Positions 24,995-33,619 of a stretch of DNA of 64,000 nucleotides are shown piece after piece. Origin of the DNA: Marinobacter iranensis (lineage in GTDB: Bacteria > Pseudomonadota > Gammaproteobacteria > Pseudomonadales > Oleiphilaceae); contig NZ_JANCMW010000002.1 in assembly GCF_029207565.1 (NCBI RefSeq), forward strand, positions 434,001 to 498,000. Reading direction: 5' to 3'. The notes beneath the pieces were generated by a model. The model saw nothing but the letters and a program-made list of their open reading frames with translations, was not told where the DNA came from and ran no database searches. Within the stretch, counting starts at the first letter, position 1, and the number at the start of each line of letters is the position of its first letter. The translations under genes were made by a program, and so were the position numbers.

Positions 24995-26197
24995 ATGCAA
25001 AAAAGACGAGCCGCCATTGTTACTCCGGTGCGCACCGGTGTGGGCGCATTTGGCAAGGCATTAAGGCCGGTATCGGTTGAGGATCTGATCGCTACGGTGG
25101 TCAGGGAAACCATCGAACGGTCAGCGATCGATCCTGCCCTGATCGAGGATGTGGTGATCGCGCAGTCCTATGCCAACAGTGAAGTTCCCTGTGTTGGCCG
25201 TTGGGCTGCATTGCAGGCCGGGTTACCGGAGCATGTGCCGGGGATGCAGCTGGATCGTCGCTGTGGCGGTGGCCTGCAGGCCATTATTAATGCGGTGATG
25301 ATGGTGGAGTCCGGCGCCTGCGATGTTGTGGTGGCCGGTGGCGTGGAAAGCATGAGCAATATTGAATACTACTCCACCGACATGCGCTGGGGAAAGAAAG
25401 CAGGCTCCTCCACAATGCATGACCGTCTTGACCGCGGCCGTGAGCGCTCTCAGCCCGAGGATCGTTTCGGTTATATCTCCGGCATGATAGAAACCGCAGA
25501 AAATCTGGCAGAGAAGTACCATATTTCCCGCGAGGAAGCCGATGCCTATGCCGCGCGCAGTCACCAGCGGGCGGCTGCCGCCTGGGATGAAGGTCGCTTC
25601 GATGAAGAAGTTGTCCAGCTCAGTATTCCCCAGCGCAAAGCGGATCCTCTCCTGTTCTCGCGGGATGAAGGCATTCGTCCCGGAACTTCTGTGGAAACAC
25701 TCGCAAACCTCAGACCCATTATCGAGGGCGGGACGGTGACTGCAGGGAATGCCAGCCAGCAGAGTGACGCAGCCGCCGCCTGCCTCATTGTCGCGGAAGA
25801 TCGACTGGCTGAACTTGATCTCGATCCAATGGCCTTTATGGTGGGATGGGCTGCTGTCGGTTGTCATCCCGCGACTATGGGTATCGGTCCAGTGCCTGCC
25901 GTGGAAAAACTCTTCCGAAAGACTGGTCTCGGTTTTAACGATATGGGACTGGTGGAGGTGAACGAAGCCTTCGCATGCCAAGTGCTTGCAGTCCTGAAGG
26001 AGTGGGGCTGGGATGACCACGACCGCCTCAACGTTAACGGTTCCGGAATCTCTCTCGGGCACCCGATCGGAGCAACCGGTGTTCGCATCATGACCAGTTT
26101 GCTGCATGAGATGAAACGGCGAGACTGTCGTTATGGTCTCGAAACAATGTGTGTCGGCGGTGGACAAGGTGTCGCAGCCATCTTCGAGCGCGGTTGA
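24995..26197 (+). CDS. Thiolase (acetyl-CoA C-acyltransferase)
   Basis: A 400-residue thiolase. The nucleophilic cysteine lies in LDRRCGGGLQAI near residue 90, the middle histidine is in VNEAFACQVLAV (NEAF), and the C-terminal His and Cys are in GHPIGATGVRI and MCVGGGQG. It cleaves a 3-oxoacyl-CoA with CoA into a shorter acyl-CoA and acetyl-CoA. The RRCGGGLQA sequence around the nucleophile differs from typical PcaF, where CASGMAA is common, so it may prefer another 3-oxoacyl-CoA. It follows the CoA-transferase and CatC-like genes in the same direction, consistent with the last carbon-cutting step of the module. ATG 24995 follows CCTGAGGTGAC. Confidence 0.9.
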   Translation: MQKRRAAIVTPVRTGVGAFGKALRPVSVEDLIATVVRETIERSAIDPALIEDVVIAQSYANSEVPCVGRWAALQAGLPEHVPGMQLDRRCGGGLQAIINAVMMVESGACDVVVAGGVESMSNIEYYSTDMRWGKKAGSSTMHDRLDRGRERSQPEDRFGYISGMIETAENLAEKYHISREEADAYAARSHQRAAAAWDEGRFDEEVVQLSIPQRKADPLLFSRDEGIRPGTSVETLANLRPIIEGGTVTAGNASQQSDAAAACLIVAEDRLAELDLDPMAFMVGWAAVGCHPATMGIGPVPAVEKLFRKTGLGFNDMGLVEVNEAFACQVLAVLKEWGWDDHDRLNVNGSGISLGHPIGATGVRIMTSLLHEMKRRDCRYGLETMCVGGGQGVAAIFERG

Positions 26198-26256
26198 TTG
26201 TCTTTCAGGAACGATTACACGAGAACATGACGGGCCACGGGCTCTGGGGAGTGAGA

Positions 26257-26712
26257 ATGGATCACAGTCTTTATTTTGAAGATCTCAGGCAGGGGGAAGT
26301 TTTCGAAAGCAGCGGAAGGACCGTCACCGAAACGGATATGACATTCTTTTCGATGCTTTCCGGCGACTGGAATCCAATACATTGTGATCAGCATTTCGCC
26401 AGTAAAACCCGTTTTGGCGAGCGGTTGGTCCATGGTGCCTATGGCATCGCGATAGCCACGGGAATGATGCACACCCTGGGGATCTTCGAGAAGTCGGCGG
26501 TGGCCATGATGTCCATCAGCGACTGGAAGTTCGTCAAGCCGATAACGGTCGGTATGACGCTGAGACTTCGGCTGACCATCCTCGATTTTGAGGAAGGAAC
26601 CAGTCAGCGCGTCGGCAGGGTGAATCGGCGGCTGCAGCTGGTGAATGAGCAGGACGAGGTGGTCCAGGACGGCGTTTCGGACATGCTGATTCTGAAGAAA
26701 GCCGGACACTAA
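26257..26712 (+). CDS. MaoC-family dehydratase/hydratase
   Basis: A 151-residue hot-dog-fold protein with the hydratase-2 motif. The catalytic pair is in SGDWNPIHCDQHFASKTRFGERLVHG, split as DWNPIH (Asp, His) and the following HGAYGIAIATGM. ATG 26257 is preceded by CTGGGGAGTGAGA. Upstream in-frame ATGs at 26149 and 26227 would overlap or crowd the thiolase stop and give an atypical N-terminus, so I reject them. The protein likely hydrates an enoyl-CoA in the R-configuration or dehydrates its 3-hydroxy form. It is the last gene of the 22201 operon and converges with a LysR gene 21 bp away. Confidence 0.85.
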   Translation: MDHSLYFEDLRQGEVFESSGRTVTETDMTFFSMLSGDWNPIHCDQHFASKTRFGERLVHGAYGIAIATGMMHTLGIFEKSAVAMMSISDWKFVKPITVGMTLRLRLTILDFEEGTSQRVGRVNRRLQLVNEQDEVVQDGVSDMLILKKAGH

Positions 26713-26733
26713 AGGAGATAAAGTCGACGATTG

Positions 26734-27642
26734 TCAGGGTGTCGTCGTGAGGCTGATTTGCGAACGTATCTCCTCCACCAACTCCTTGCCGCACCTTGGC
26801 AATGCATCCAGCTCGCGGACAATCAGGCTGCGTTCCCGCTCCGCCCAGTCGTCCTCCAGGTCGATGGTGGCGATGTCGAGGAAATCGGCATAACGGTGTG
26901 CGATGGAACGGGGCAGGATGCCGATGCCCACGCCGCGGCTGACCATCCTGCAGGCAGACTCGAAGCCAAAGACCTGGATGCGCATCTGAAGGGGTGAGCC
27001 GGTTTCGCCGGCCTGTTCCTTGAGAAAATTGAACAGGGTGCTGCCCTCACGCAAACCGATGTGGGGGTAGTCGAGGGTTTCCCGAAACGAAATGGTCCGG
27101 CGTGCTGCCAGTTCGTGATCTTTAGGGGTGACAACCACCAGCCGGTCGACGCTGAAGGGGATGATCTCAAGCTTCTTGTTTGCATTCACCGGACCGGCAA
27201 CTACTCCCAGGTCAGTCGAGCCATCGATCACTCCCCGAATGATATCGTGCGTCAGGCGCTCCTGAAGATCCACAGTGACCCCCGGACGGGTCACCAGAAA
27301 ACGCGCCAGGACGTCAGGCATGAAGTCGCTCACCGCCGTGGTGTTGGCAAAAATCCGCAAATGCCCCGACTCGCCTTCCGCGTATTGGGAGAACTCGTCC
27401 TTGATGTAGTCAACCTGCCGCATGATGGCCCTGGCATGAACCAGCAGATCGTGACCCGCAGGGGTCAGTTCCACGCCCTGACTATCGCGATAGAACAGCC
27501 GGCTTCCCAACTGCCCCTCAAGGGATTTGATGCGCATGCTGGCCGCAGCCGTTGACAGGCTGGCACGCTTGGCCCCGCTTGTCAGACTGCTGGCTTCTGC
27601 AACGTGGATAAAAAGGCGTAAATCGGGAATATCAAAGTGCAT
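26734..27642 (-). CDS. LysR-family transcriptional regulator (ItcR-like by position)
   Basis: A 302-residue LysR protein. The helix-turn-helix lies in LTSGAKRASLSTAAASMRI and LEGQLGSRLFYRDSQGV, followed by the effector-binding domain with GHLRIFANTTAVSDFMP and a late GVGIGILPRSIAHRY. It is a paralogue of the regulator at 20927-21823. I chose ATG 27642 because the sequence from MHFDIPDLRLF fits family N-termini; the upstream open frame would add nine residues. It is divergent from a hydratase-led operon at 27810. In Pseudomonas aeruginosa a LysR gene occupies the same divergent position next to the itaconate-degradation genes, so an itaconate-type inducer is an inference. Confidence 0.9.
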   Translation of the reverse strand: MHFDIPDLRLFIHVAEASSLTSGAKRASLSTAAASMRIKSLEGQLGSRLFYRDSQGVELTPAGHDLLVHARAIMRQVDYIKDEFSQYAEGESGHLRIFANTTAVSDFMPDVLARFLVTRPGVTVDLQERLTHDIIRGVIDGSTDLGVVAGPVNANKKLEIIPFSVDRLVVVTPKDHELAARRTISFRETLDYPHIGLREGSTLFNFLKEQAGETGSPLQMRIQVFGFESACRMVSRGVGIGILPRSIAHRYADFLDIATIDLEDDWAERERSLIVRELDALPRCGKELVEEIRSQISLTTTP

Positions 27643-27809
27643 GATGAGGTTTCGACAGCAAGCTAACAAAGGGATTCCCAGTCTAAACCACCGGGGTGTT
27701 CATGGAAACCAAACGCACCCTTGTGCAAAATCGAATTCTCTCCTCTGTCGTATATCGGCATTATTACAAATATCCAAAAACTAGAAGCCGTATTGATAGA
27801 GGAAGTGTG

Positions 27810-28646
27810 ATGTCAGACGCTCCGGAAAACTGGATTGGTAAGCGGGAAACCTGCGTCGATGCCCTGGATTCAGCCCTGGCCGCTCGAATTGCCGCAATGC
27901 TGGACCGGCCCATGCCAGGGGCTGGAGACGAATTGTCTCCGCTGTGGCATTGGGCGTTCTTTCAGATTCCCGTTCCGCCTTCGGGTACTGGCCACGATGG
28001 CCACATAGCGCCGGGTGGGTTCTTGCCAAAATCCGATGGCAATACCCGCATGTGGGCCGGTGGTCGTGTCGAATTTCACAAACCCCTGGTGATTGGCCGC
28101 TCCGCCGAACGTTCATCGACTATCCACTCGGTGAATGAAAAACACGGGCGTTCAGGGAAGTTGCTGTTTGTCACTGTCCGGCACGAGTACCACCAGAACG
28201 GTGAGCTGTGCCTGAGTGAAGAACAGGACATCGTCTACAAGGCCCCGGCAGCCCCGAGACTGTCTCTGGACCAGCCCGTTCCCGATGCCCAGTGGAGCAA
28301 CCGGATAACTCCGTCTCCATTGCTGCTGTTCCGCTACTCGGCGGTGACCTTTAACGGTCACCGAATCCATTACGACAAGCCCTATACCACGCAGGAAGAG
28401 GGCTATCCCGACCTGGTGGTCCAGGGGCCGCTGATTGCCACGCTGATGGTGCAGGCGTTTACCGACGCCAATCCCGATCTGACGCCGGTGCGGCTGTCGT
28501 ATCGTGGCTTGCGCCCCCTGACCGTGAACAAATCCTTCAATGTTGAAGGGCAGATTGTCGGTCAGGGTAAGGCTCAGCTATGGGCCGCGAATGAGGACGG
28601 GCCTGCCCATCAAGGTGAAATTGAATTCAAGGAGAAAAACCAATGA
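27810..28646 (+). CDS. MaoC-like acyl-CoA hydratase, FAS1-type dehydratase domain (itaconyl/mesaconyl-CoA hydratase-like)
   Basis: A 278-residue double hot-dog protein. The N-terminal half resembles the FAS1-like dehydratase domain (HWAFFQIPVPPSGTGHDGHIAPGG is split here by SG-TG), and the C-terminal half holds LFRYSAVTFNGHRIHYD with the catalytic histidine. This pattern is seen in mesaconyl-C4-CoA hydratase and itaconyl-CoA hydratase. ATG 27810 follows GAGGAAGTGTG. Upstream residues of the open frame from 27696 look non-coding. Its stop overlaps the dehydrogenase start (ATGA, 28643-28646). With the class III CoA-transferase and CitE-like lyase downstream, itaconate or another C5 unsaturated dicarboxylate is a plausible substrate. 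Confidence 0.82.
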   Translation: MSDAPENWIGKRETCVDALDSALAARIAAMLDRPMPGAGDELSPLWHWAFFQIPVPPSGTGHDGHIAPGGFLPKSDGNTRMWAGGRVEFHKPLVIGRSAERSSTIHSVNEKHGRSGKLLFVTVRHEYHQNGELCLSEEQDIVYKAPAAPRLSLDQPVPDAQWSNRITPSPLLLFRYSAVTFNGHRIHYDKPYTTQEEGYPDLVVQGPLIATLMVQAFTDANPDLTPVRLSYRGLRPLTVNKSFNVEGQIVGQGKAQLWAANEDGPAHQGEIEFKEKNQ

Positions 28647-29806
28647 TCAACCCTGCCCTGCAGAAGTACGAAGATATCCGAGAAGGCGTGCGCGGACTGT
28701 GCGGGAACTTTGATGCGGCCTATTGGCGAGGCATCGACGAGCGCAAAGCGTTCCCCGAAGAATTTGTGAATGCGATGACGGAAGCCGGCTGGCTGGCGGC
28801 GATGATTCCCGAGGAATATGGCGGTTCGGGCCTGGGCCTGGCAGAAGCCTCGGTGATCCTGGAAGAGGTGAACCGGGCTGGCGGCAATTCAGGTACCGTG
28901 CATGGCCAGATGTACAACATGTTCACGTTGTTGCGTAATGGCAGCGAAGAGCAAAAACAGAAATACCTGCCGAAAATCGCCGCGGGTGAGTTGCGGCTGC
29001 AATCCATGGGGGTGACCGAGCCTACGACCGGTACCGACACCACCAAGATCAAGACAACCGCCGTTCGTCAGGGTGACAAATATGTGGTGAATGGTCAGAA
29101 GGTGTGGATCTCCCGGGTTCAGCATTCCGACCTGATGATCCTGCTGGCCCGTACCACCCCGCTGGAAGAAGTTCGTCGCAAATCCGAGGGCATGTCGATC
29201 TTTATCGTGGACCTGCATCACGCCGTAGGGAATGGTCTGACGGTACAGCCGATTGCCAATATGGTGAATCACGAAACCAATGAGCTTTTCTTCGACAATC
29301 TGGAAATTCCCGCTGAGAACCTGATTGGTGAAGAAGGCAAGGGTTTCCGTTACATCCTTGATGGCCTCAATGCCGAGCGCACCCTGATCGCCGCGGAGTG
29401 CATTGGCGATGGCCGCTGGTTCATCGACAAGGCCCGGCAGTATGCCAGTGACCGCGAAGTGTTCGGCCGCCCCATCGGGCAGAATCAGGGCGTGCAGTTC
29501 CCGATTGCCAAGGCTCATATCAATGTTGAAGCGGCTGACCTGATGCGCTGGCGTGCCTGTGAGGAATATGACAATGGCCTCCCCGCCGGTGCCAGCGCCA
29601 ATATGGCCAAATACCTGGCAGCGGAAGCCTCCTGGGAGGCGGCTAATGTGTGTCTGCAGACCCACGGCGGCTTTGGTTTCGCCAACGAATACGATGTGGA
29701 ACGCAAGTTCCGGGAGACTCGCCTGTATCAGGTGGCGCCGATATCCACCAACATGATTTTTTCCTACGTTGCCGAGCATCTGTTGGGACTGCCGCGATCG
29801 TTCTGA
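28643..29806 (+). CDS. Acyl-CoA dehydrogenase
   Basis: A 387-residue acyl-CoA dehydrogenase, full length. Flavin-binding blocks are SMGVTEPTTGTDTTKIK and VVNGQKVWISRVQHSDL, and the C-terminal domain has QYASDREVFGRPIGQNQGVQ. At the usual base position the sequence reads LYQVAPIST rather than YEGT, so the common glutamate is absent. A glutamate in LNAERTLIAAE could serve instead, as in isovaleryl-CoA dehydrogenase-like enzymes (inference). It overlaps the hydratase stop by 4 bp. Acyl-CoA dehydrogenases are also present beside the itaconate genes in Pseudomonas, where their role is not settled. Confidence 0.9.
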   Translation: MINPALQKYEDIREGVRGLCGNFDAAYWRGIDERKAFPEEFVNAMTEAGWLAAMIPEEYGGSGLGLAEASVILEEVNRAGGNSGTVHGQMYNMFTLLRNGSEEQKQKYLPKIAAGELRLQSMGVTEPTTGTDTTKIKTTAVRQGDKYVVNGQKVWISRVQHSDLMILLARTTPLEEVRRKSEGMSIFIVDLHHAVGNGLTVQPIANMVNHETNELFFDNLEIPAENLIGEEGKGFRYILDGLNAERTLIAAECIGDGRWFIDKARQYASDREVFGRPIGQNQGVQFPIAKAHINVEAADLMRWRACEEYDNGLPAGASANMAKYLAAEASWEAANVCLQTHGGFGFANEYDVERKFRETRLYQVAPISTNMIFSYVAEHLLGLPRSF

Positions 29807-29843
29807 CCCCCACAGTGATACACCTGACATTCGGGAAGTGAAA

Positions 29844-31043
29844 GTGAACCATAACAATAGCGGAGTCCTTCCCCTGGAGGGAACCAACGTCGTATCTCTG
29901 GAGCAGGCGGTCGCTGCTCCGTTGTGTACCCGGCACCTTGCCGAGCAGGGGGCACGGGTGATCAAGGTTGAACGCCCGGGTTCAGGGGATTTCGCGCGCC
30001 AGTACGATGACCGGGTCAAGGGGATGTCGTCGCACTTTGTGTGGGTCAACCGTTCCAAGGAGAGCCTGAGCCTGGACCTGAAATCGTCCGAGGGGCTGGA
30101 AGTCTTGTTCCAGTTGCTGGCAGACGCGGATGTACTGGTTCAGAACCTGGCTCCGGGGGCAGCGGCCAGGATGGGGCTCTCATTCGAGGAGCTTCACCTG
30201 CGTTATCCCCGGCTGACTGTCTGTGACATCTCTGGCTACGGCCACGGCGGTCCCCTGCAGGACAAGAAAGCCTATGACTTGCTGATCCAGAGCGAGAGCG
30301 GGTTCCTCTCGGTGACAGGCACACCGGACCCTGAGGGCATGGTAAAGGCCGGTTGCTCGGTGGCCGATATCGCCGCAGGCATGTATGCCCAGAGCAACAT
30401 CCTGTCGGCCCTACTATTGCGGGGCAGGACGGGTAAAGGCAGCCACATCGACGTATCGATGCTGGAGAGTCTGGTGGAGTGGATGGGGTATCCCATGTAC
30501 TACAGCTTTGATGACGCAATGCCGCCGCCCCGGGCGGGTTCATCCCATTCCACGATTTTCCCCTACGGACCTTTTCCGGTCGGTGATGGTGAGACTGTGA
30601 TGCTGGGGTTGCAGAATGACCGGGAATGGCGGGAGTTCTGCAAGCAGGTTTTGCAAAAGCCAGAGCTGGCGGAGCAGCCCCGGTTTGCCACCAATCCCCA
30701 GAGGTCCGTCCATCGCGATGAGTTGGGTGGTTTGATACGGGAGGTATTTTCAGGGCTGTCACTGGCGGAAGTGGTGAAGCGCCTGGATGTCGCCGGCATC
30801 GCCAATGCGTCGGTGAATGATATGCAGCGGGTCTGGAAGCATCCACAACTGCAAGCGCGGGACCGCTGGATCAGTGTGGAAACACCGGTGGGCGATGTGC
30901 CGGCGTTGAAGTCGCCCGGCCTCTGGTTTGCCGGTGCGGTATCCGCCGTGCCTGAGATAGGTGAGCATAGCCGTGCCATTCTGTCGGAACTGGGATACAG
31001 CGAGGAGCAAATTGGTCAACTGGAACAGCGAGGCGTGATCTGA
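29844..31043 (+). CDS. Class III CoA-transferase (CaiB/BaiF family)
   Basis: A 399-residue CoA-transferase. The N-terminal LEQAVAAPLCTRHLAEQGARV and VERPGSGDFAR form the CoA-binding part, and the catalytic aspartate is in KAYDLLIQSESGFLS. IDVSMLESLVEWMGYP and YGPFPVGDGETVMLG follow. GTG 29844 is preferred because CGGGAAGTGAAA is a suitable ribosome-binding site; GTG 29838 is an alternative, and the open frame runs further into the preceding gene. The enzyme would move CoA between two carboxylic acids, for example from succinyl-CoA to a dicarboxylate. With the hydratase and CitE-like lyase it matches the gene set for itaconate (Ict-Ich-Ccl), without proof of substrate. Confidence 0.88.
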   Translation: MNHNNSGVLPLEGTNVVSLEQAVAAPLCTRHLAEQGARVIKVERPGSGDFARQYDDRVKGMSSHFVWVNRSKESLSLDLKSSEGLEVLFQLLADADVLVQNLAPGAAARMGLSFEELHLRYPRLTVCDISGYGHGGPLQDKKAYDLLIQSESGFLSVTGTPDPEGMVKAGCSVADIAAGMYAQSNILSALLLRGRTGKGSHIDVSMLESLVEWMGYPMYYSFDDAMPPPRAGSSHSTIFPYGPFPVGDGETVMLGLQNDREWREFCKQVLQKPELAEQPRFATNPQRSVHRDELGGLIREVFSGLSLAEVVKRLDVAGIANASVNDMQRVWKHPQLQARDRWISVETPVGDVPALKSPGLWFAGAVSAVPEIGEHSRAILSELGYSEEQIGQLEQRGVI

Positions 31044-31076
31044 GCGCTGGCAGGAACACGACAACAGGACCCTGAA

Positions 31077-31892
31077 ATGATAGACCGTAAATTGAAAACC
31101 ATGCTTTTTGTGCCGGCAACCAGGCCAGAGCGAATCGAAAAAGCGCTGGCCAGCGGTGCCGGCGCAGTGATCGTGGATCTGGAGGACTCCGTTCCTCCCG
31201 ATGCCAAGGCGGTGGCGAGGGAGTCTCTCGAGAACTTCCTCATGCATCACGACGGCCCGGGGATTTACGTCCGAATCAATGGCAGGGGGACCGACGGCTT
31301 TGATAGTGACGTTGCTCTGTGTGCCCGCCATGAAAAGGTCGCTGGCATCATGCTGCCGAAAGCGGAATCAGCGGAAGATATTATGGCTCTCGCACACGCC
31401 GGCAAGCCGGTTATTCCGCTGATTGAATCCGCCAAGGGGCTGCTGGCATTGAGTACCATTGCAGCGACACCAGCCGTCGAGCGCTTGAGCTATGGCGGAT
31501 TGGATCTGAGTGATGATCTGGGTATTGAAGGCAATACCGAGGGTGCGGAGAGAATCCTGGATCAGTGTCGTTACCAGATACTGGTGTGCTCCCGTGCCGC
31601 CGGCTTGCTGCCTCCGATCGACACGGTATTCCCGGTATTCGACGACGAACAGGCGGTGACAATGCGGGCGCGCAGGGCCCGCAATATGGGGTTTGCCGGG
31701 ATGCTGTGCATTCACCCCAGGCAGATTGCCGCGGTTCAGTCCGGCTTTGCGCCGGAGGCGCACCAAGTAGAGTGGGCAACCAAGGTCATGGAAGCGGCAA
31801 AGTCCGGTGACGGAGCATTCAAGGTGGATGGACAAATGGTGGATGCACCTGTAATCGCCATGGCGAAAACCATATTGGAGAGGGCGCAATAG
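31077..31892 (+). CDS. HpcH/HpaI (CitE-like) CoA-ester lyase
   Basis: A 271-residue TIM-barrel lyase of the CitE/malyl-CoA lyase family. Recognised blocks are LFVPATRPERIEKALASGA, VDLEDSVPPDAK (metal-ligand Asp-Glu), YVRINGRGTDGF, PLIESAKGLLAL, SYGGLDLSDDLG and FAGMLCIHPRQI. Members split 3-hydroxy-3-carboxyacyl-CoA esters such as citramalyl-CoA, malyl-CoA or citryl-CoA. Next to a CaiB-type transferase and a mesaconyl/itaconyl-CoA hydratase-like gene, citramalyl-CoA lyase giving pyruvate and acetyl-CoA is the leading guess. Start ATG 31077, with AGGACC upstream. The family level is firm and the substrate level is not. Confidence 0.87.
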   Translation: MIDRKLKTMLFVPATRPERIEKALASGAGAVIVDLEDSVPPDAKAVARESLENFLMHHDGPGIYVRINGRGTDGFDSDVALCARHEKVAGIMLPKAESAEDIMALAHAGKPVIPLIESAKGLLALSTIAATPAVERLSYGGLDLSDDLGIEGNTEGAERILDQCRYQILVCSRAAGLLPPIDTVFPVFDDEQAVTMRARRARNMGFAGMLCIHPRQIAAVQSGFAPEAHQVEWATKVMEAAKSGDGAFKVDGQMVDAPVIAMAKTILERAQ

Positions 31893-31950
31893 GTAGACCG
31901 GCAGTTTATAGCCATTGATCCGAAAACCGGGCAAGTAACAGGAGAACAAG

Positions 31951-33618
31951 ATGACACCGGAACAGAACCTATACTGGCCCAAAGGCCTTCCACGTTCGCT
32001 CGACGTGCCGAAAACCAGCCTTTATTACAACCTTGAAGTCGCGGCAACACGTTATCCGGACAAGCCGGCCATCGTATTTTATGACTCGACACTTTCATAC
32101 GGTGAGCTGTTGACGCAGGTGGAACACCTGGCCGGGTATCTTCAGCGTGAGTGTGGGGTAGGGCACGGGGACAGGGTGGCCTTGTACTCACAGAATTGCC
32201 CCCAATTCGTGATTGCCTATTACGCCATTCTGCGGGCGCAGGCTGTGGTTGTGCCCGTCAACCCGATGAACCTGGCGGAAGAGCTGCACTATTGTGTGAC
32301 CGACAGTGGCGCAAGAACTGTTTTGGCCGCCCAGGAACTCTGTGAGCATGCCCGCCCGTTGCTGAGGTCGGGTTATATTGAACACCTGATCGTACTTGCT
32401 TATTCGGATTATCTGACGGAGCACACCGACGTGTCTGTTCCGGACGCAGTGACGGCGCCAAGGCAGGAGCTGGCGGATCCGGGAGTCACCCTCTGGCGGG
32501 ACGCCCTGGCTCGTGGGATGGACCCGGCGCCTTTTGAGGGTAAACACGACGACCTGTGCGTGATTGGGTATACCTCTGGTACCACCGGCAAGCCCAAGGG
32601 GTGTGTCCATACTCATGGTTCTGTGCTGGCTTCGGTGGCTGGGTCGGCAGTATGGCGTGGCGGATCTCCGGCGTTTTCCTCGCTGGCGATTGCGCCGCTG
32701 TTCCACTTCCTGGGCATGCAGGGCGGCATGAATGGACCCATCTATAACGGCTCGACGGCAGTGATCATGCAGCGTTGGGACCGGGATGCCGCACTGAAAC
32801 TGGTTGAGCGCCACCGGGTGAATATGTGGAGTGCTCCGCCCTCCATGATCGTCGACTTCTTCTCCAATCCGGACTTGGCCAACCATGACATTTCCAGCCT
32901 GTTCCGGCTGATGGGCGGTGGTGCCGCAATGCCCGAGGCCATTTCAAAGCGCCTTAAAGATGAGTTCGACATCAGCTACAACGAGGCCTATGGCCTGACA
33001 GAAACCGCTGCATTCATCCTGGGGAACCCGGTGGAGCGGGGCAAGCGACAGTGTCTGGGGATCGCCAGTTTTGATGTCGATGCCCGTATCGTCAATCCGG
33101 GCACGCTGGAGGAGCTACCTCAGGGGGAGACCGGGGAGATTGTTCTGCACGGTCCCCAGGTGATGCGGGAGTACTGGCACAACCCCGAAGCCACAGAGAA
33201 GACGTTTCTGGAGCGGGATGGCAAGCACTTCCTGCGCACCGGAGATCTGGGCTACATGGACGAAGAGGGTTATTTTTTCATGGTGGATCGTCTCAAGCGG
33301 ATGATCAATGCCTCTGGCTTCAAAGTCTGGCCGGCCGAGGTAGAAAGCATTATGTATAGCCACCCCGACATCCATGAAGCCTGCGTCATCGGTATACCCG
33401 ACACCAAAAGGGGAGAAACGGCCAAGGCCCTCGTGGTCCTGAAACCGAGTGCCAGCGTAGCTCTTACCGGTGACGATATTATTGCCTGGTGCAAACAGAA
33501 TATGGCGGCTTACAAAGTGCCGACGGCTGTTGAGATCATCGACGAGCTACCCAAGTCCGGTACCGGCAAGATCAACTGGCGTCAGCTTCAGGAAGCCGCC
33601 CGGGCAGAGGCTTTCTGA
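31951..33618 (+). CDS. AMP-forming acyl-CoA synthetase
   Basis: A 555-residue acyl-CoA synthetase of the long/medium-chain type. The ATP loop is YTSGTTGKPKGCVHTH, followed by YNEAYGLTETAA, LRTGDLGYMDEEGYFF, VDRLKRMINASGFKVWPAEVE, and the catalytic lysine in PKSGTGKINWRQL. It begins at ATG 31951 after AACAGGAGAAC. It lies between the CitE-like lyase and a metallo-hydrolase, and only 1 bp separates its stop from the next start. Activation of a fatty or branched acid that enters this module is expected. Confidence 0.9.
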   Translation: MTPEQNLYWPKGLPRSLDVPKTSLYYNLEVAATRYPDKPAIVFYDSTLSYGELLTQVEHLAGYLQRECGVGHGDRVALYSQNCPQFVIAYYAILRAQAVVVPVNPMNLAEELHYCVTDSGARTVLAAQELCEHARPLLRSGYIEHLIVLAYSDYLTEHTDVSVPDAVTAPRQELADPGVTLWRDALARGMDPAPFEGKHDDLCVIGYTSGTTGKPKGCVHTHGSVLASVAGSAVWRGGSPAFSSLAIAPLFHFLGMQGGMNGPIYNGSTAVIMQRWDRDAALKLVERHRVNMWSAPPSMIVDFFSNPDLANHDISSLFRLMGGGAAMPEAISKRLKDEFDISYNEAYGLTETAAFILGNPVERGKRQCLGIASFDVDARIVNPGTLEELPQGETGEIVLHGPQVMREYWHNPEATEKTFLERDGKHFLRTGDLGYMDEEGYFFMVDRLKRMINASGFKVWPAEVESIMYSHPDIHEACVIGIPDTKRGETAKALVVLKPSASVALTGDDIIAWCKQNMAAYKVPTAVEIIDELPKSGTGKINWRQLQEAARAEAF

Positions 33619-33619
33619 C

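Noticed and set aside
24995..26197. Assignment of the thiolase as PcaF (3-oxoadipyl-CoA thiolase)
   Set aside because: The nucleophile context RRCGGGLQA differs from the usual PcaF pattern, so only the general thiolase call is supported.
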